A stretch of DNA of 16,672 bases from Pseudomonadota bacterium (lineage in GTDB: Bacteria; Pseudomonadota; Alphaproteobacteria; Sphingomonadales; Sphingomonadaceae), in NCBI GenBank assembly GCA_023413015.1, contig JAEZQR010000259.1, positions 1 to 16,672 on the forward strand. Reading direction: 5' to 3'. Below, piece by piece: positions 7,635 to 16,672 of this stretch; position 1 is the first letter of the stretch, and each line of letters opens with the position of its first letter. The translations under genes and the position numbers were made by a program. A model generated the notes under the pieces. It was not told the origin of the DNA and ran no database searches. It worked only from the letters and a program-made list of their open reading frames with translations.

Positions 7635-8555
7635 TTGGGGCACGATCACGCCCATCACGCTCATGGTCATGGCCACGCGCCCGCCAATTTCGATCGCGCC
7701 TTCGCGGTCGGGATCGCGCTCAACATCGCCTTTGTGGCCATCGAGGCGGGCTACGGCTTCGCCGCCGACTCGCTCGCGCTGCTGGCCGATGCCGGTCACA
7801 ACCTCTCCGACGTCCTCGGCCTCGTGCTCGCCTGGGCGGCGGCCTGGGCCGCGCGGCTGCGGCCGACGCACAATTTCACCTACGGCTTCCGCCGCACCAC
7901 CATCCTCGCCTCGCTGGCGAACGCCGGGCTGCTGCTCGTCGCGATCGGCGTCATCGCCGCCGAGGCCGTGCAGCGCTTCGCCGCACCCCCGCCGGTCGCC
8001 AGCGGCACGATGATGGCGGTCGCCGCCGTCGGCATCGCCGTCAACGCGGTCACCGCCTGGTTCTTCTTTTCGGGGCGCAAGCACGACATCAACATCCGCG
8101 GCGCGTTCCTGCACATGGCGGCCGATGCCGCCGTGTCGGCGGGCGTCGTGATCGCCGGCCTGGCGATCGCGCGCACCGGCCGCTTCTGGATCGATCCCGC
8201 CGTCAGCCTCGTGGTCGCCGCCATCATCGCGATCGGCACCTGGGGGCTTTTGAAGGAGTCGCTCCGCCTCGCGCTCGACGCCGTGCCGGAGCGGATCGAC
8301 CGCCACGAGGTCGAGGCCTACCTGCGCGCGCTGCCGGGTGTTGCGGCGGTCCACGACGTCCATATCTGGGCGATGAGCACCACCGAGATCGCGCTCACCG
8401 CGCATCTCGTCCGCCCCGGCGCCGGACTCGACGACGCGCTGCTGCACGAGGCCGGCCACGAGCTCCAGCACCGCTTCGGCATCGGCCACGCCACGCTCCA
8501 GGTCGAGTCGGGTGACGAGCATCCCTGCCACGCCGCCACGTCCGCCTGCGTCTGA
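7635..8555 (+). CDS. Cation diffusion facilitator, probable Zn2+/H+ antiporter (CzcD/ZitB type)
   Basis: A 306-residue inner-membrane CDF exporter that should pump Zn2+ (perhaps Cd2+ or Co2+) out of the cytoplasm in exchange for protons. The N-terminus is His-rich (MGHDHAHHAHGHGH), a usual metal-capture tail. Six hydrophobic segments follow. The transport site is the zinc-type pair of HxxxD motifs: His55-Asp59 in LADAGHNLSDV and His160-Asp164 in FLHMAADAAVSAG. The C-terminal cytoplasmic domain carries VHDVHIWAMSTTEIALTAHL and ends in HPCH...C, adding possible metal ligands. The start is TTG with GGAGAG 7 bases upstream. The gene appears to have its own promoter region, followed by a small hairpin and then the atp operon. 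HxxxD/HxxxD favours zinc over manganese or iron, from family knowledge; the physiological metal is an inference. Confidence 0.93.
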   Translation: MGHDHAHHAHGHGHAPANFDRAFAVGIALNIAFVAIEAGYGFAADSLALLADAGHNLSDVLGLVLAWAAAWAARLRPTHNFTYGFRRTTILASLANAGLLLVAIGVIAAEAVQRFAAPPPVASGTMMAVAAVGIAVNAVTAWFFFSGRKHDINIRGAFLHMAADAAVSAGVVIAGLAIARTGRFWIDPAVSLVVAAIIAIGTWGLLKESLRLALDAVPERIDRHEVEAYLRALPGVAAVHDVHIWAMSTTEIALTAHLVRPGAGLDDALLHEAGHELQHRFGIGHATLQVESGDEHPCHAATSACV

Positions 8556-8557
8556 TC

Positions 8558-8573
8558 GGCGTCTCCGGACGCC
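8558..8573 (+). terminator. Small hairpin after the CDF gene
   Basis: GGCGTC-TCCG-GACGCC forms a 6-bp stem with a 4-base loop, 2 bases after the stop codon. It has no T-tract, so it would be a weak or Rho-assisted terminator at best. Confidence 0.3.
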
Positions 8574-8632
8574 CACCGAGTGTCCGCCATCGTCCTGCAC
8601 TGTTCGGGGCCGACACGTTCGGTCATGCTGCC

Positions 8633-8661
8633 TTGCAACAAAAAAGACCCCATGCTAGGGG
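8633..8661 (+). promoter_or_regulatory. Candidate promoter of the F1-ATPase operon
   Basis: TTGCAA (8633-8638), a spacer of exactly 17 bases and TAGGGG (8656-8661) lie about 75 bases upstream of atpH. A run of six A residues (8640-8645) sits between the elements. The -10 is far from TATAAT, but the CTAG core at 17-base spacing recurs at 14768-14796. The hairpin at 8660-8689 would fall at the start of the transcript. Confidence 0.4.
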
Positions 8662-8689
8662 GCCCTCGCCCGTGGCGTGGGCCCGTTTT
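8660..8689 (+). terminator. Terminator-like hairpin in the atp leader (attenuator or upstream terminator)
   Basis: GGGCCC (8660-8665) pairs with GGGCCC (8679-8684). Inside them CGCC (8667-8670) pairs with GGCG (8674-8677), with one T/T mismatch and a CGT loop. G and TTTT (8686-8689) follow directly, so the whole looks like an intrinsic terminator on the plus strand. It lies about 100 bases after the CDF gene and 48 bases before atpH. It may end CDF transcription, or, if the promoter at 8633-8661 is used, form a 5' leader structure. Confidence 0.45.
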
Positions 8690-8737
8690 CCGCGCCTGCA
8701 AAGGGCGTTTCCGATACCGATTTCGATTGGGTTGTCC

Positions 8738-9292
8738 GTGGACATTTCAGGCGGCATCGTCACCGGGCTTGCAGGGCGCTACGCCACTGCCTTGTTCGAG
8801 CTGGCGCGCGACCAAAAGCAGATCGAGACCGTTTCGCAGAGCCTTGCGCGCCTGCGGGGCGCCCTGACGGAGTCGCCCGATTTCGCGGCGCTCGTCTCCA
8901 GCCCGCTGATCGGGCGCGAGGAGGCGACGCGTGCCTCACTCGCCACCGCCGATGCGCTCGGGCTCGATCCGGTGACTCGCAACTTCCTCGGCGTTCTCGC
9001 CAAGGGCCGCCGACTCGGCGTGCTGGCGCAGATCATCCGCGACTTCAACAAGCTCGCCGCGCATGCCCGCGGCGAAACCACCGCGGAGGTCACTTCCGCG
9101 CACCCCTTGAACGATGAGCAGGTCGCCGCACTTAAGACCAAGCTCCGCGCGAGCCTCGGCCGCGACGTCGCGGTCGACCTTCGCGTCGATCCCTCCATCC
9201 TGGGCGGTCTCATCGTGCGCGTCGGTTCGCGCATGATCGACAGCTCGATCAAAACCAAGCTCGACACTCTCGCGCTCGCGATGAAAGGCTGA
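8738..9292 (+). CDS. atpH: F1F0 ATP synthase delta subunit (OSCP homologue)
   Basis: Delta is part of the peripheral stalk and ties the top of the F1 alpha3beta3 head to the F0 b subunits. The GTG at 8738 gives 184 residues, the usual size, and an N-terminus MDISGGIVTGLAGRYATALF matching the family's 'GRYA.ALFELA' opening. The frame stays open upstream to 8633, but the extra 35 residues (Arg/Pro-rich) do not look like AtpH and overlap the leader hairpin. Near the C-terminus are the expected AHPLNDEQVAALKTKL and VDPSILGGLIVRVGSRMIDSSIKTKL segments. The Shine-Dalgarno before GTG is weak (GGG only), unusual for such a highly expressed operon. It is the first gene of the F1 operon; atpA begins 2 bases after its stop. 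Confidence 0.95.
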   Translation: MDISGGIVTGLAGRYATALFELARDQKQIETVSQSLARLRGALTESPDFAALVSSPLIGREEATRASLATADALGLDPVTRNFLGVLAKGRRLGVLAQIIRDFNKLAAHARGETTAEVTSAHPLNDEQVAALKTKLRASLGRDVAVDLRVDPSILGGLIVRVGSRMIDSSIKTKLDTLALAMKG

Positions 9293-9294
9293 CA

Positions 9295-10824
<1,530 letters not shown>

Positions 10825-10833
10825 CCGCCTACC

Positions 10834-10871
10834 CCGACATGCGCGAACTTCGGGAAGTTCGCGCATGTCGG
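10834..10871 (+). repeat. Perfect 17-bp inverted repeat between atpA and atpG
   Basis: CCGACATGCGCGAACTT (10834-10850) and its exact reverse complement (10855-10871) flank a 4-base CGGG loop. The stem fills most of the 69-base atpA-atpG gap, starting 9 bases after the atpA stop and ending 22 bases before the atpG ATG. No T-tract follows, so it is not a classical intrinsic terminator. In RNA it would be a very stable stem-loop able to block 3' exonucleases or tune atpG translation. It is the only sizeable gap inside the operon. Confidence 0.85.
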
Positions 10872-10893
10872 CTTGATTGAGAGACGAGCGGGA

Positions 10894-11784
10894 ATGCCCA
10901 GCCTCAAGAGCCTCAAGGTCCGCATCACCTCGGTGAAGTCGACCCAGAAGATCACCAAGGCGATGAAGATGGTCGCCGCTGCCAAGCTGCGCCGCGCGCA
11001 GGAGGCGGCCGAGGCCGCGCGCCCCTATGCCGAGCGCATGAGCGCGGTGCTCGCCTCGCTGGGTAGCCGCGTGACGGTCGGCCCCGAATCGCCGAAGCTG
11101 CTCGCCGGCACGGGGTCGGATCAGGTCCACCTGCTCGTCGTCGCGACTTCGGAGCGCGGCCTTGCCGGTGCGTTCAACACCAACATCGTCCGTGCCGCCC
11201 GTCGTAAGGCGGAGCAGCTGATCGCCGAGGGCAAGACCGTCAAATTCTACCTCGTCGGCAAGAAGGGCCGGGCGCAGCTCGCCCGCACCTACCGCGACCG
11301 CTTCGCTGGCGACATCGACCTCAGCGCCGTCAAGAAGGTCGCCTTCGCCGACGCTCACAACATCGCCGAGGATCTGATCGCGCGCTACGAGGCGGGCGAG
11401 TTCGACGTCGCGCACCTGTTCTATGCGCGCTTCCAGTCGGCGCTCGTCCAGGAGCCGACCGAGCGGCAGATCATCCCGGTGGAGCTCCCGGCGGCCGGCA
11501 CGGGCAGCACGCCCGCGACCGACGTTGCCGGCGCCGTCGAGTATGAGCCGGACGAGGAAGCCATCCTCGCCGAGCTGCTGCCACGCAATATCGCGGTCCA
11601 GGTCTTCCGCGCGCTGCTCGAGAACGCCGCGTCGGAGCAGGGTTCGCGCATGACCGCGATGGACAACGCCACGCGCAACGCCGGCGATATGATCAACCGC
11701 CTGACGATTACCTACAACCGCACCCGTCAGGCCGCGATCACCAAGGAACTCATCGAAATCATCTCGGGCGCCGAAGCGCTCTGA
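10894..11784 (+). CDS. atpG: F1F0 ATP synthase gamma subunit
   Basis: Gamma is the central rotor shaft of F1. The ATG at 10894 gives 296 residues. The N-terminal helix begins MPSLKSLKVRITSVKSTQKI and continues KAMKMVAAAKLRRAQ, which is the diagnostic gamma opening. The C-terminal helix carries MDNATRNAGDMINRLTITYN and ends in TKELIEIISGAEAL, also diagnostic. The middle is a Rossmann-like domain (LLVVATSERGLAGAFN). A TTG at 10873 in the same frame would add seven residues but sits at the foot of the hairpin and lacks support. Ribosome binding is probably at GAGAGACGAG (10878-10887). atpD follows after 26 bases. Confidence 0.97.
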   Translation: MPSLKSLKVRITSVKSTQKITKAMKMVAAAKLRRAQEAAEAARPYAERMSAVLASLGSRVTVGPESPKLLAGTGSDQVHLLVVATSERGLAGAFNTNIVRAARRKAEQLIAEGKTVKFYLVGKKGRAQLARTYRDRFAGDIDLSAVKKVAFADAHNIAEDLIARYEAGEFDVAHLFYARFQSALVQEPTERQIIPVELPAAGTGSTPATDVAGAVEYEPDEEAILAELLPRNIAVQVFRALLENAASEQGSRMTAMDNATRNAGDMINRLTITYNRTRQAAITKELIEIISGAEAL

Positions 11785-11810
11785 TCGACTAGAGGCGAAG
11801 GAAACACACC

Positions 11811-13279
<1,469 letters not shown>

Positions 13280-13280
<1 letters not shown>

Positions 13281-13690
13281 TGGCCGACAAGCTCCACTTC
13301 AACCTCGTGAGCCCCGAGCGCAACCTGCGCTCGGGCGAGGTTCACATGGTGGTGGTACCGGGCAGCGAGGGCGACTTCGGCGTCCTCGCCGGCCACGCAC
13401 CCTTCATGTCGACGATCCGCCCCGGCGCGATCCAGGTCTACGTCGATGCTGCCGACGCGGTGCCGGCGCGCATCTTCATCGACGGCGGCTTCGCCGAGGT
13501 GAACGAGACCGGCCTCACCATCCTCGCCGAGGCGGCGACGCCGGTCGAGGAACTCGACGCCGAGGCGATCGCCCGCGAACTCGCCGACGCCCGCGAGGAC
13601 GTCCGCGACGCCAAGACCGACGCCGAACGCGCCGCCGCCGAGCGTCGCGTCGTCCGCTTCGAGGCGATGCAGGCCGTCGCAACGCACTAA
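13280..13690 (+). CDS. atpC: F1F0 ATP synthase epsilon subunit
   Basis: Epsilon joins gamma to the c-ring and can inhibit ATP hydrolysis. The first 85 or so residues form the beta-sandwich (LHFNLVSPERNLRSGEVHMV, then PGSEGDFGVLAGHAPFMSTI). Residues from about 92 form the charged C-terminal helical part, Ala/Glu/Arg-rich (EAIARELADAREDVRDAK and on to MQAVATH). The 136-residue length means that this helical domain is present; from memory some sphingomonads have a shortened epsilon of about 85 residues. The ATG overlaps the atpD stop by one base (TAATG). It is the last gene of the operon; a strong terminator follows 15 bases later. Confidence 0.94.
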
Positions 13691-13705
13691 ATTCCGGTCA
13701 TGAGA

Positions 13706-13749
13706 ATGGCGCCGCCCCGGTGAAAGCCAGGGCGGCGCCATCCTTGTTT
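13706..13749 (+). terminator. Intrinsic terminator of the F1-ATPase operon
   Basis: A 12-bp perfect stem ATGGCGCCGCCC (13706-13717) / GGGCGGCGCCAT (13730-13741) encloses a 12-base loop. It is followed by CCTTGTTT, a broken T-tract. It lies 15 bases after the atpC stop, between convergent genes, and the stem could also serve the minus-strand deacetylase, although no T-tract lies on that side. Confidence 0.85.
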
Positions 13750-13753
13750 GAGG

Positions 13754-14707
13754 CTACCGTCCTCGCACCCGCGCCGCCGCCGCATCGAGCACGTCGAGCG
13801 CGCCTGACAGATAGGCATCGAACTCCGCATCGCTGACCGACCGGCCGTCGAGGAAGCGGCGCAGCCGGAAGGGGTGCGCGCCGGGCGCGTTGGTCCCCTG
13901 GTCAACGAGCGTCGCGGACCGGACGCCCTGCCGCGCCAGCACCGGCTCGGCCTCGGGCTCATATTCGCCGCTCGGATAGCAGAAGTGGCTGAAGTGCGCG
14001 GGCGGCAAGCCGGTCCACTCGGCGAGAAGCACGCGGTTCTCGTCGAGCTCCGCCTCCAGCGTATCGGGCGCGGCGCGATGACGATGGGTGTGGAGCTGGA
14101 CGTCCATGCCGCGCCGGACGCAGCCGGCGACCTCGGCCGGCGTCATCGAATGGAACTGTCGCGTCTCCCACCAGTCGAGCGGAATGCCGAGCGAGGCCGA
14201 CAGATCGCGCAGGGCGGGCTCGCGCTGCTCATAGGGCAGCGCGTCGATGGCGGCCGAGGTCGTCGCGCTCTGGTGCGGGCCGCGGCCGGCACGGGCGTAG
14301 AGATAGTCGACCGCCTTGTTCACCACCGGCAGGTCGCGGCCGACATACCAGCTCGTCACATAGACGGTGGACGGCAGGCCGAGCGCTTCCAGGATGGGCA
14401 GCATATGGGTGAAGGTCGAGGCCCAGCCGTCGTCGATGGTGATCACGACCGCCCCGGCCGGCAGCCGCGCCTCGGCCAGCGCCGTCGCCGCTTCGTCGAG
14501 GCCGAGCACCGGATAGCCCGATCGTTTCAGCCGCGTCATGCGCCGCTCGAACTGCTCGGGCGGCATGAACAGCCGGTTGCCGTACTGGAAGCCCGGCGTC
14601 GTCCACAGCCCGTGGTAGCACAGGATGCGCAAGCGCGCCGCGCTCGCCCGGCGGGCGAGCGCGAACAGCCCCAAGCGATCCGCGGCGCCGAGAACAGCCT
14701 GCTTCAC
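13754..14707 (-). CDS. Polysaccharide deacetylase family protein (NodB homology, CE4)
   Basis: A 317-residue protein with a NodB-type deacetylase fold, which removes N- or O-acetyl groups from carbohydrates with a divalent metal. Motif 1 is ITIDDGW (catalytic and metal Asp92, Asp93). Motif 2 is the HTxxH pair His206/His210 in VQLHTHRHRA. A FCYPSG segment (242-247) stands where motif 3 is expected. The N-terminus has the LRILCYHGL strand seen in many such enzymes, and no signal peptide is evident, so it is likely cytoplasmic or peripheral to the membrane. The GTG start at 14705-14707 is preceded on its strand by GAGG about 8 bases away. The gene converges with atpC and diverges from the hydroxyacyl-CoA dehydrogenase. 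Substrate unknown; a cell-surface polysaccharide or glycolipid precursor is a guess. Confidence 0.88.
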   Translation of the reverse strand: MKQAVLGAADRLGLFALARRASAARLRILCYHGLWTTPGFQYGNRLFMPPEQFERRMTRLKRSGYPVLGLDEAATALAEARLPAGAVVITIDDGWASTFTHMLPILEALGLPSTVYVTSWYVGRDLPVVNKAVDYLYARAGRGPHQSATTSAAIDALPYEQREPALRDLSASLGIPLDWWETRQFHSMTPAEVAGCVRRGMDVQLHTHRHRAAPDTLEAELDENRVLLAEWTGLPPAHFSHFCYPSGEYEPEAEPVLARQGVRSATLVDQGTNAPGAHPFRLRRFLDGRSVSDAEFDAYLSGALDVLDAAAARVRGR

Positions 14708-14767
14708 CTACCCCACCTCGTCCTGGACCCACATGCGGGAAGCCGTGAAGTTGATGCTTGTTCCGTC

Positions 14768-14796
14768 TTGAGCCGGAACCGCCACCTCCCTAGTCA
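14768..14796 (+). promoter_or_regulatory. Candidate promoter of the hydroxyacyl-CoA dehydrogenase gene
   Basis: TTGAGC (14768-14773), a 17-base spacer and TAGTCA (14791-14796) lie 30 bases before the ATG at 14827. The CTAG core at the -10 matches the candidate before atpH. A leader of about 20 bases would carry AAGGAA (14815-14820) as ribosome binding site. Confidence 0.42.
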
Positions 14797-14826
14797 GGCC
14801 CGAACGGCAGCTTGAAGGAACGGGAC

Positions 14827-15690
14827 ATGCAGACGATCGGCGTCATCGGGGCGGGGCTCATGGGCAACGGCATCGCGCATGTCGCGGCGCAGAGCGGCTA
14901 CGACGTCATCCTGTCGGATGTGGCGATGGATCGCGCCGAGAAGGGTCGCGCGACGATCGAGAAGAACATGCTGCGCCAGGTGTCGAAGGGCACGCTGTCC
15001 GATGCGGACATGGCGGCGGCGCTCAAGCGCATCGCGCTTACCACCGACACCGGCCGCTTCGCCGACGCCGATCTCGTGATTGAGGCGGCAACCGAGAACG
15101 AAGCGCTGAAGACGAAGATCTTCGGCGGCCTCAAGCTGCGGCCCGAGACGATCCTCGCCACCAACACCTCGTCGATCTCGGTCACCCGGCTGGCGGCCGC
15201 CACCGACCGGCCCGACCGCTTCGTCGGGCTGCACTTCTTCAATCCCGTGCCGCTGATGGCGCTCGTCGAGATCATCCGCGGCCTCGCCACGTCCGACAAT
15301 ACCGTGACGACGATCCAGGCCTTCGCGCAGAAGATCGGCAAGACGGCGATCGAGGCGCAGGATTCGCCGTCGTTCATCGTCAACCGCATCCTGTGCCCGA
15401 TGCTCAACGAGGCGATCTTCGCACTCGGCGAGGGCGTCGGCTCGGTGACCGATATCGACCAGGGCATGAAGCTGGGCGCCAACCACCCGATGGGGCCACT
15501 GACGCTCGCCGACTTCGTCGGGCTCGACACGCTGCTCGCGATCATGCGCGTGATGCACGAGGGATTCGGCGACCCGAAGTACCGCCCCGCGCCGCTCCTG
15601 GTGAAATATGTCGAGGCCGGCTGGTACGGCCGCAAGACGGGCCGCGGCTTCTACGACTATTCGGGCGAGACGCCGGTCCCGACGCGCTGA
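14827..15690 (+). CDS. 3-hydroxyacyl-CoA dehydrogenase, 3-hydroxybutyryl-CoA type
   Basis: A 287-residue single-function enzyme that interconverts 3-hydroxybutyryl-CoA and acetoacetyl-CoA with NAD(P)+, in short-chain fatty acid or butanoate metabolism. The Rossmann motif GxGxxG is Gly8/Gly10/Gly13 in IGVIGAGLMGNGIAHVAA. The catalytic dyad is His136 (VGLHFFNPVPLM) and Glu148 (ALVEII); Ser115 (ATNTSS) and Asn186 (SPSFIVNRIL) complete the site. The C-terminal dimer domain has HPMGPLTLADFVGLD. There is no fused enoyl-CoA hydratase domain, which separates it from FadB/FadJ. The ATG at 14827 follows AAGGAA by 6-7 bases; an in-frame start at 14812 would add five residues. A 149-residue gene follows after 3 bases, suggesting an operon. 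Confidence 0.95.
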   Translation: MQTIGVIGAGLMGNGIAHVAAQSGYDVILSDVAMDRAEKGRATIEKNMLRQVSKGTLSDADMAAALKRIALTTDTGRFADADLVIEAATENEALKTKIFGGLKLRPETILATNTSSISVTRLAAATDRPDRFVGLHFFNPVPLMALVEIIRGLATSDNTVTTIQAFAQKIGKTAIEAQDSPSFIVNRILCPMLNEAIFALGEGVGSVTDIDQGMKLGANHPMGPLTLADFVGLDTLLAIMRVMHEGFGDPKYRPAPLLVKYVEAGWYGRKTGRGFYDYSGETPVPTR

Positions 15691-15693
15691 GCG

Positions 15694-16143
15694 ATGCAGC
15701 TCGTCTTCACCAAGGGGTCGGGGAAGACCGACCGGCTCGACGTGGTCCGTGAAGACGGAAGCGCCGAGCGCATTGATTGCCCGAAGCAGGGCATCATTCC
15801 ACACGACATGGTGCATTTTGCTGTCGAAAGCGTGCTGGCGACGCGGGGCTTCCTGTCGAGCTTGGCCGACGGCACGCCGGCGACCTTCAGGCCCGGTGGC
15901 GAAGCGGCGGAGGCGGTCGAACGGCTCGTCGAGGTGATTCAGGCCGAAGCTTGGTCGGGTCCTGCTGAAGCCAGCGATCTTATCGCGCTCTATGAGCTAG
16001 CCTGCGAGGCACGTGGGCATGCCGCGACACCTGTCGATGTGGCGGCGATCACTGCTATCCGTTCGCGCATGGCCGAATTGACTGGCAAATGGCAGGCAAC
16101 GGCCATTGGGGACAGCGTAACGCTCGACTTCGCGACGCATTGA
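15694..16143 (+). CDS. Uncharacterised 149-residue protein linked to the dehydrogenase
   Basis: I do not recognise a named family with confidence. The protein begins MQLVFTKGSGKTDRLDVVRE and has a compact N-terminal beta region followed by DCPKQGIIPHDMVHFAVESV, whose His-Asp-Met-Val-His spacing could bind a metal. The second half is Ala/Glu-rich and probably helical. The last strand is ATAIGDSVTLDFATH. It has two Cys (in IDCPKQ and ELACEARG), no signal peptide and no membrane segment, so it is probably cytoplasmic. The ATG is 3 bases after the dehydrogenase stop and has no clear Shine-Dalgarno, so translational coupling is likely. Codon use is a little less G/C-biased than in the dehydrogenase, judged by eye. 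Its stop lies in a small hairpin shared with the convergent gene. Confidence 0.8.
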   Translation: MQLVFTKGSGKTDRLDVVREDGSAERIDCPKQGIIPHDMVHFAVESVLATRGFLSSLADGTPATFRPGGEAAEAVERLVEVIQAEAWSGPAEASDLIALYELACEARGHAATPVDVAAITAIRSRMAELTGKWQATAIGDSVTLDFATH

Positions 16144-16161
16144 GCCGCGCAACGTGGCTCA
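16141..16161. other. Hairpin spanning the stop codons of two convergent genes
   Basis: TGAGCC (16141-16146) and GGCTCA (16156-16161) form a 6-bp stem with a 9-base loop. The stem contains the TGA stop of the plus-strand gene on one arm and the TGA stop of the minus-strand gene on the other. No T-tract on either side; it may be a weak bidirectional terminator or chance. Confidence 0.35.
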
Positions 16162-16672
16162 GGCGACGAACTTCAGATTTTCCTGCCGTATCTTCGCGCC
16201 GGCCTCGTCATACAGGAACGGCAGGGTCGCATAGCGTCGCCCTCGCGTTACCGGCATCGCTTCGTGCAACAGCGAGCAGGAGAACACCACCGCTCCGCCG
16301 GTCGGTGCACGGTAGAGCCGCGGACCGAATTCGGGAAAGCGTAGGTCGCCGCCCTCGTAACCTTCGGCATTGAGATTGATCGTCACGGCGAAACGCCGAT
16401 GCGCCGTGCCCTTGGTGGTGTTGTCGCGGTGGGGGCGGAAGTAGCCGCCGGTTTCGGCGGCGTAGCAGGCGACGATGTAGCGTTCGATGTGCGTCGCCTG
16501 GAACTGGAAGGCCTTGTGGATCTGCGGGACGAGGCGGTCGCGGAGGCGGGTGCGGAGCGCAGTTCGCAGCCGTTCGTCCTCGATCTGGCAGTCGCGGCGG
16601 CGCTTGTGGTTGGAGTCGGTAAGCGCGACGGTCTTTCCGTCGACCTCGCGCATGAAGCCGGACTCCTCGCCA
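16159..16672 (-). CDS. 2-oxoglutarate/Fe(II) dioxygenase, PKHD/prolyl-4-hydroxylase type, 5'-truncated by window edge
   Basis: The frame is open to the window end, so the protein start lies beyond 16672. At least 171 residues are visible; the first ATG (16651-16653) is preceded in frame by GEESGF, which reads as coding. The fold is the double-stranded beta-helix of 2OG-Fe(II) oxygenases. The iron ligands are His (16429-16431) and Asp (16423-16425) in YFRPHRDN, and the distal His (16264-16266) in SLLHEAMPV. The 2OG-binding Arg is in GRRYATLPFLYDE. TINLNAEGYEGGDLRFPEFG between them is typical of the P4Hc/PKHD group. Such enzymes hydroxylate proteins or small molecules; the substrate is unknown. 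No iron-uptake gene is visible to tie it to a siderophore role. It converges with the 149-residue gene, 15 bases apart. Confidence 0.88.
   Translation of the reverse strand, partial: GEESGFMREVDGKTVALTDSNHKRRRDCQIEDERLRTALRTRLRDRLVPQIHKAFQFQATHIERYIVACYAAETGGYFRPHRDNTTKGTAHRRFAVTINLNAEGYEGGDLRFPEFGPRLYRAPTGGAVVFSCSLLHEAMPVTRGRRYATLPFLYDEAGAKIRQENLKFVA

Noticed and set aside
8633..8737. N-terminal extension of AtpH from an upstream in-frame start
   Set aside because: The extra 35 residues are Arg/Pro-rich and unlike AtpH, and they would be encoded by the leader hairpin. GTG at 8738 gives the normal 184-residue protein.
14708..14767. A promoter for the minus-strand deacetylase in the divergent gap
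   Set aside because: No TTGNNN/-10 pair with 16-18-base spacing stands out when this stretch is read on the minus strand, so none is called.

Overview
The window looks like a chromosomal segment of a GC-rich alphaproteobacterium, most likely a sphingomonad (Sphingomonadales). The reasons are the stand-alone F1 operon in the order atpH-atpA-atpG-atpD-atpC with no F0 genes beside it, the AtpH N-terminus of the M-[DE]-x-S-G-G-I type, the strong G/C third-position bias, and candidate promoters whose -10 begins with TAG. The genus is an inference; no rRNA or other taxonomic marker is present.

Layout. Positions 1-5631 hold the 3' part (about 1,876 codons) of a very large type Va autotransporter. 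Its beta-helical passenger carries about a dozen RTX-like GGxGxD motifs and ends in a 12-strand-type outer-membrane barrel; its start lies upstream of the window. A 251-base gap with two strong hairpins and a weak promoter candidate follows. Next come a POT-family peptide/H+ symporter (5883-7262, TTG start), a 60-residue conserved-type small protein (7366-7548) and a His-rich cation diffusion facilitator, probably a zinc exporter (7635-8555, TTG start). Positions 8738-13690 are the F1-ATPase operon. It is preceded by a promoter-like element and a terminator-like leader hairpin, carries a perfect 17-bp inverted repeat between atpA and atpG, and closes with a strong terminator at 13706-13749. 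A polysaccharide deacetylase family gene (13754-14707, minus strand) converges on that terminator. Divergent from it, a 3-hydroxyacyl-CoA dehydrogenase of the 3-hydroxybutyryl-CoA type (14827-15690) is followed 3 bases later by an unrecognised 149-residue protein (15694-16143). The last gene, on the minus strand and cut by the window end, is a PKHD-type 2-oxoglutarate/Fe(II) dioxygenase.

How the genes work together. The five F1 genes form one functional unit, the catalytic head of ATP synthase, which must join an F0 sector encoded elsewhere. The other genes look like independent housekeeping or envelope functions: peptide uptake, zinc efflux, carbohydrate deacetylation, short-chain acyl-CoA metabolism and surface display. 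I found no CRISPR array, insertion sequence, integrase, tRNA, rRNA or defence cassette, and no convincing new multi-gene system. The signals most worth a second look are non-coding: the atp leader hairpin, the atpA-atpG inverted repeat and the CtrA-spaced dyad at 7273-7289. The GGxGxD array in the autotransporter passenger and the unrecognised 149-residue gene come next.
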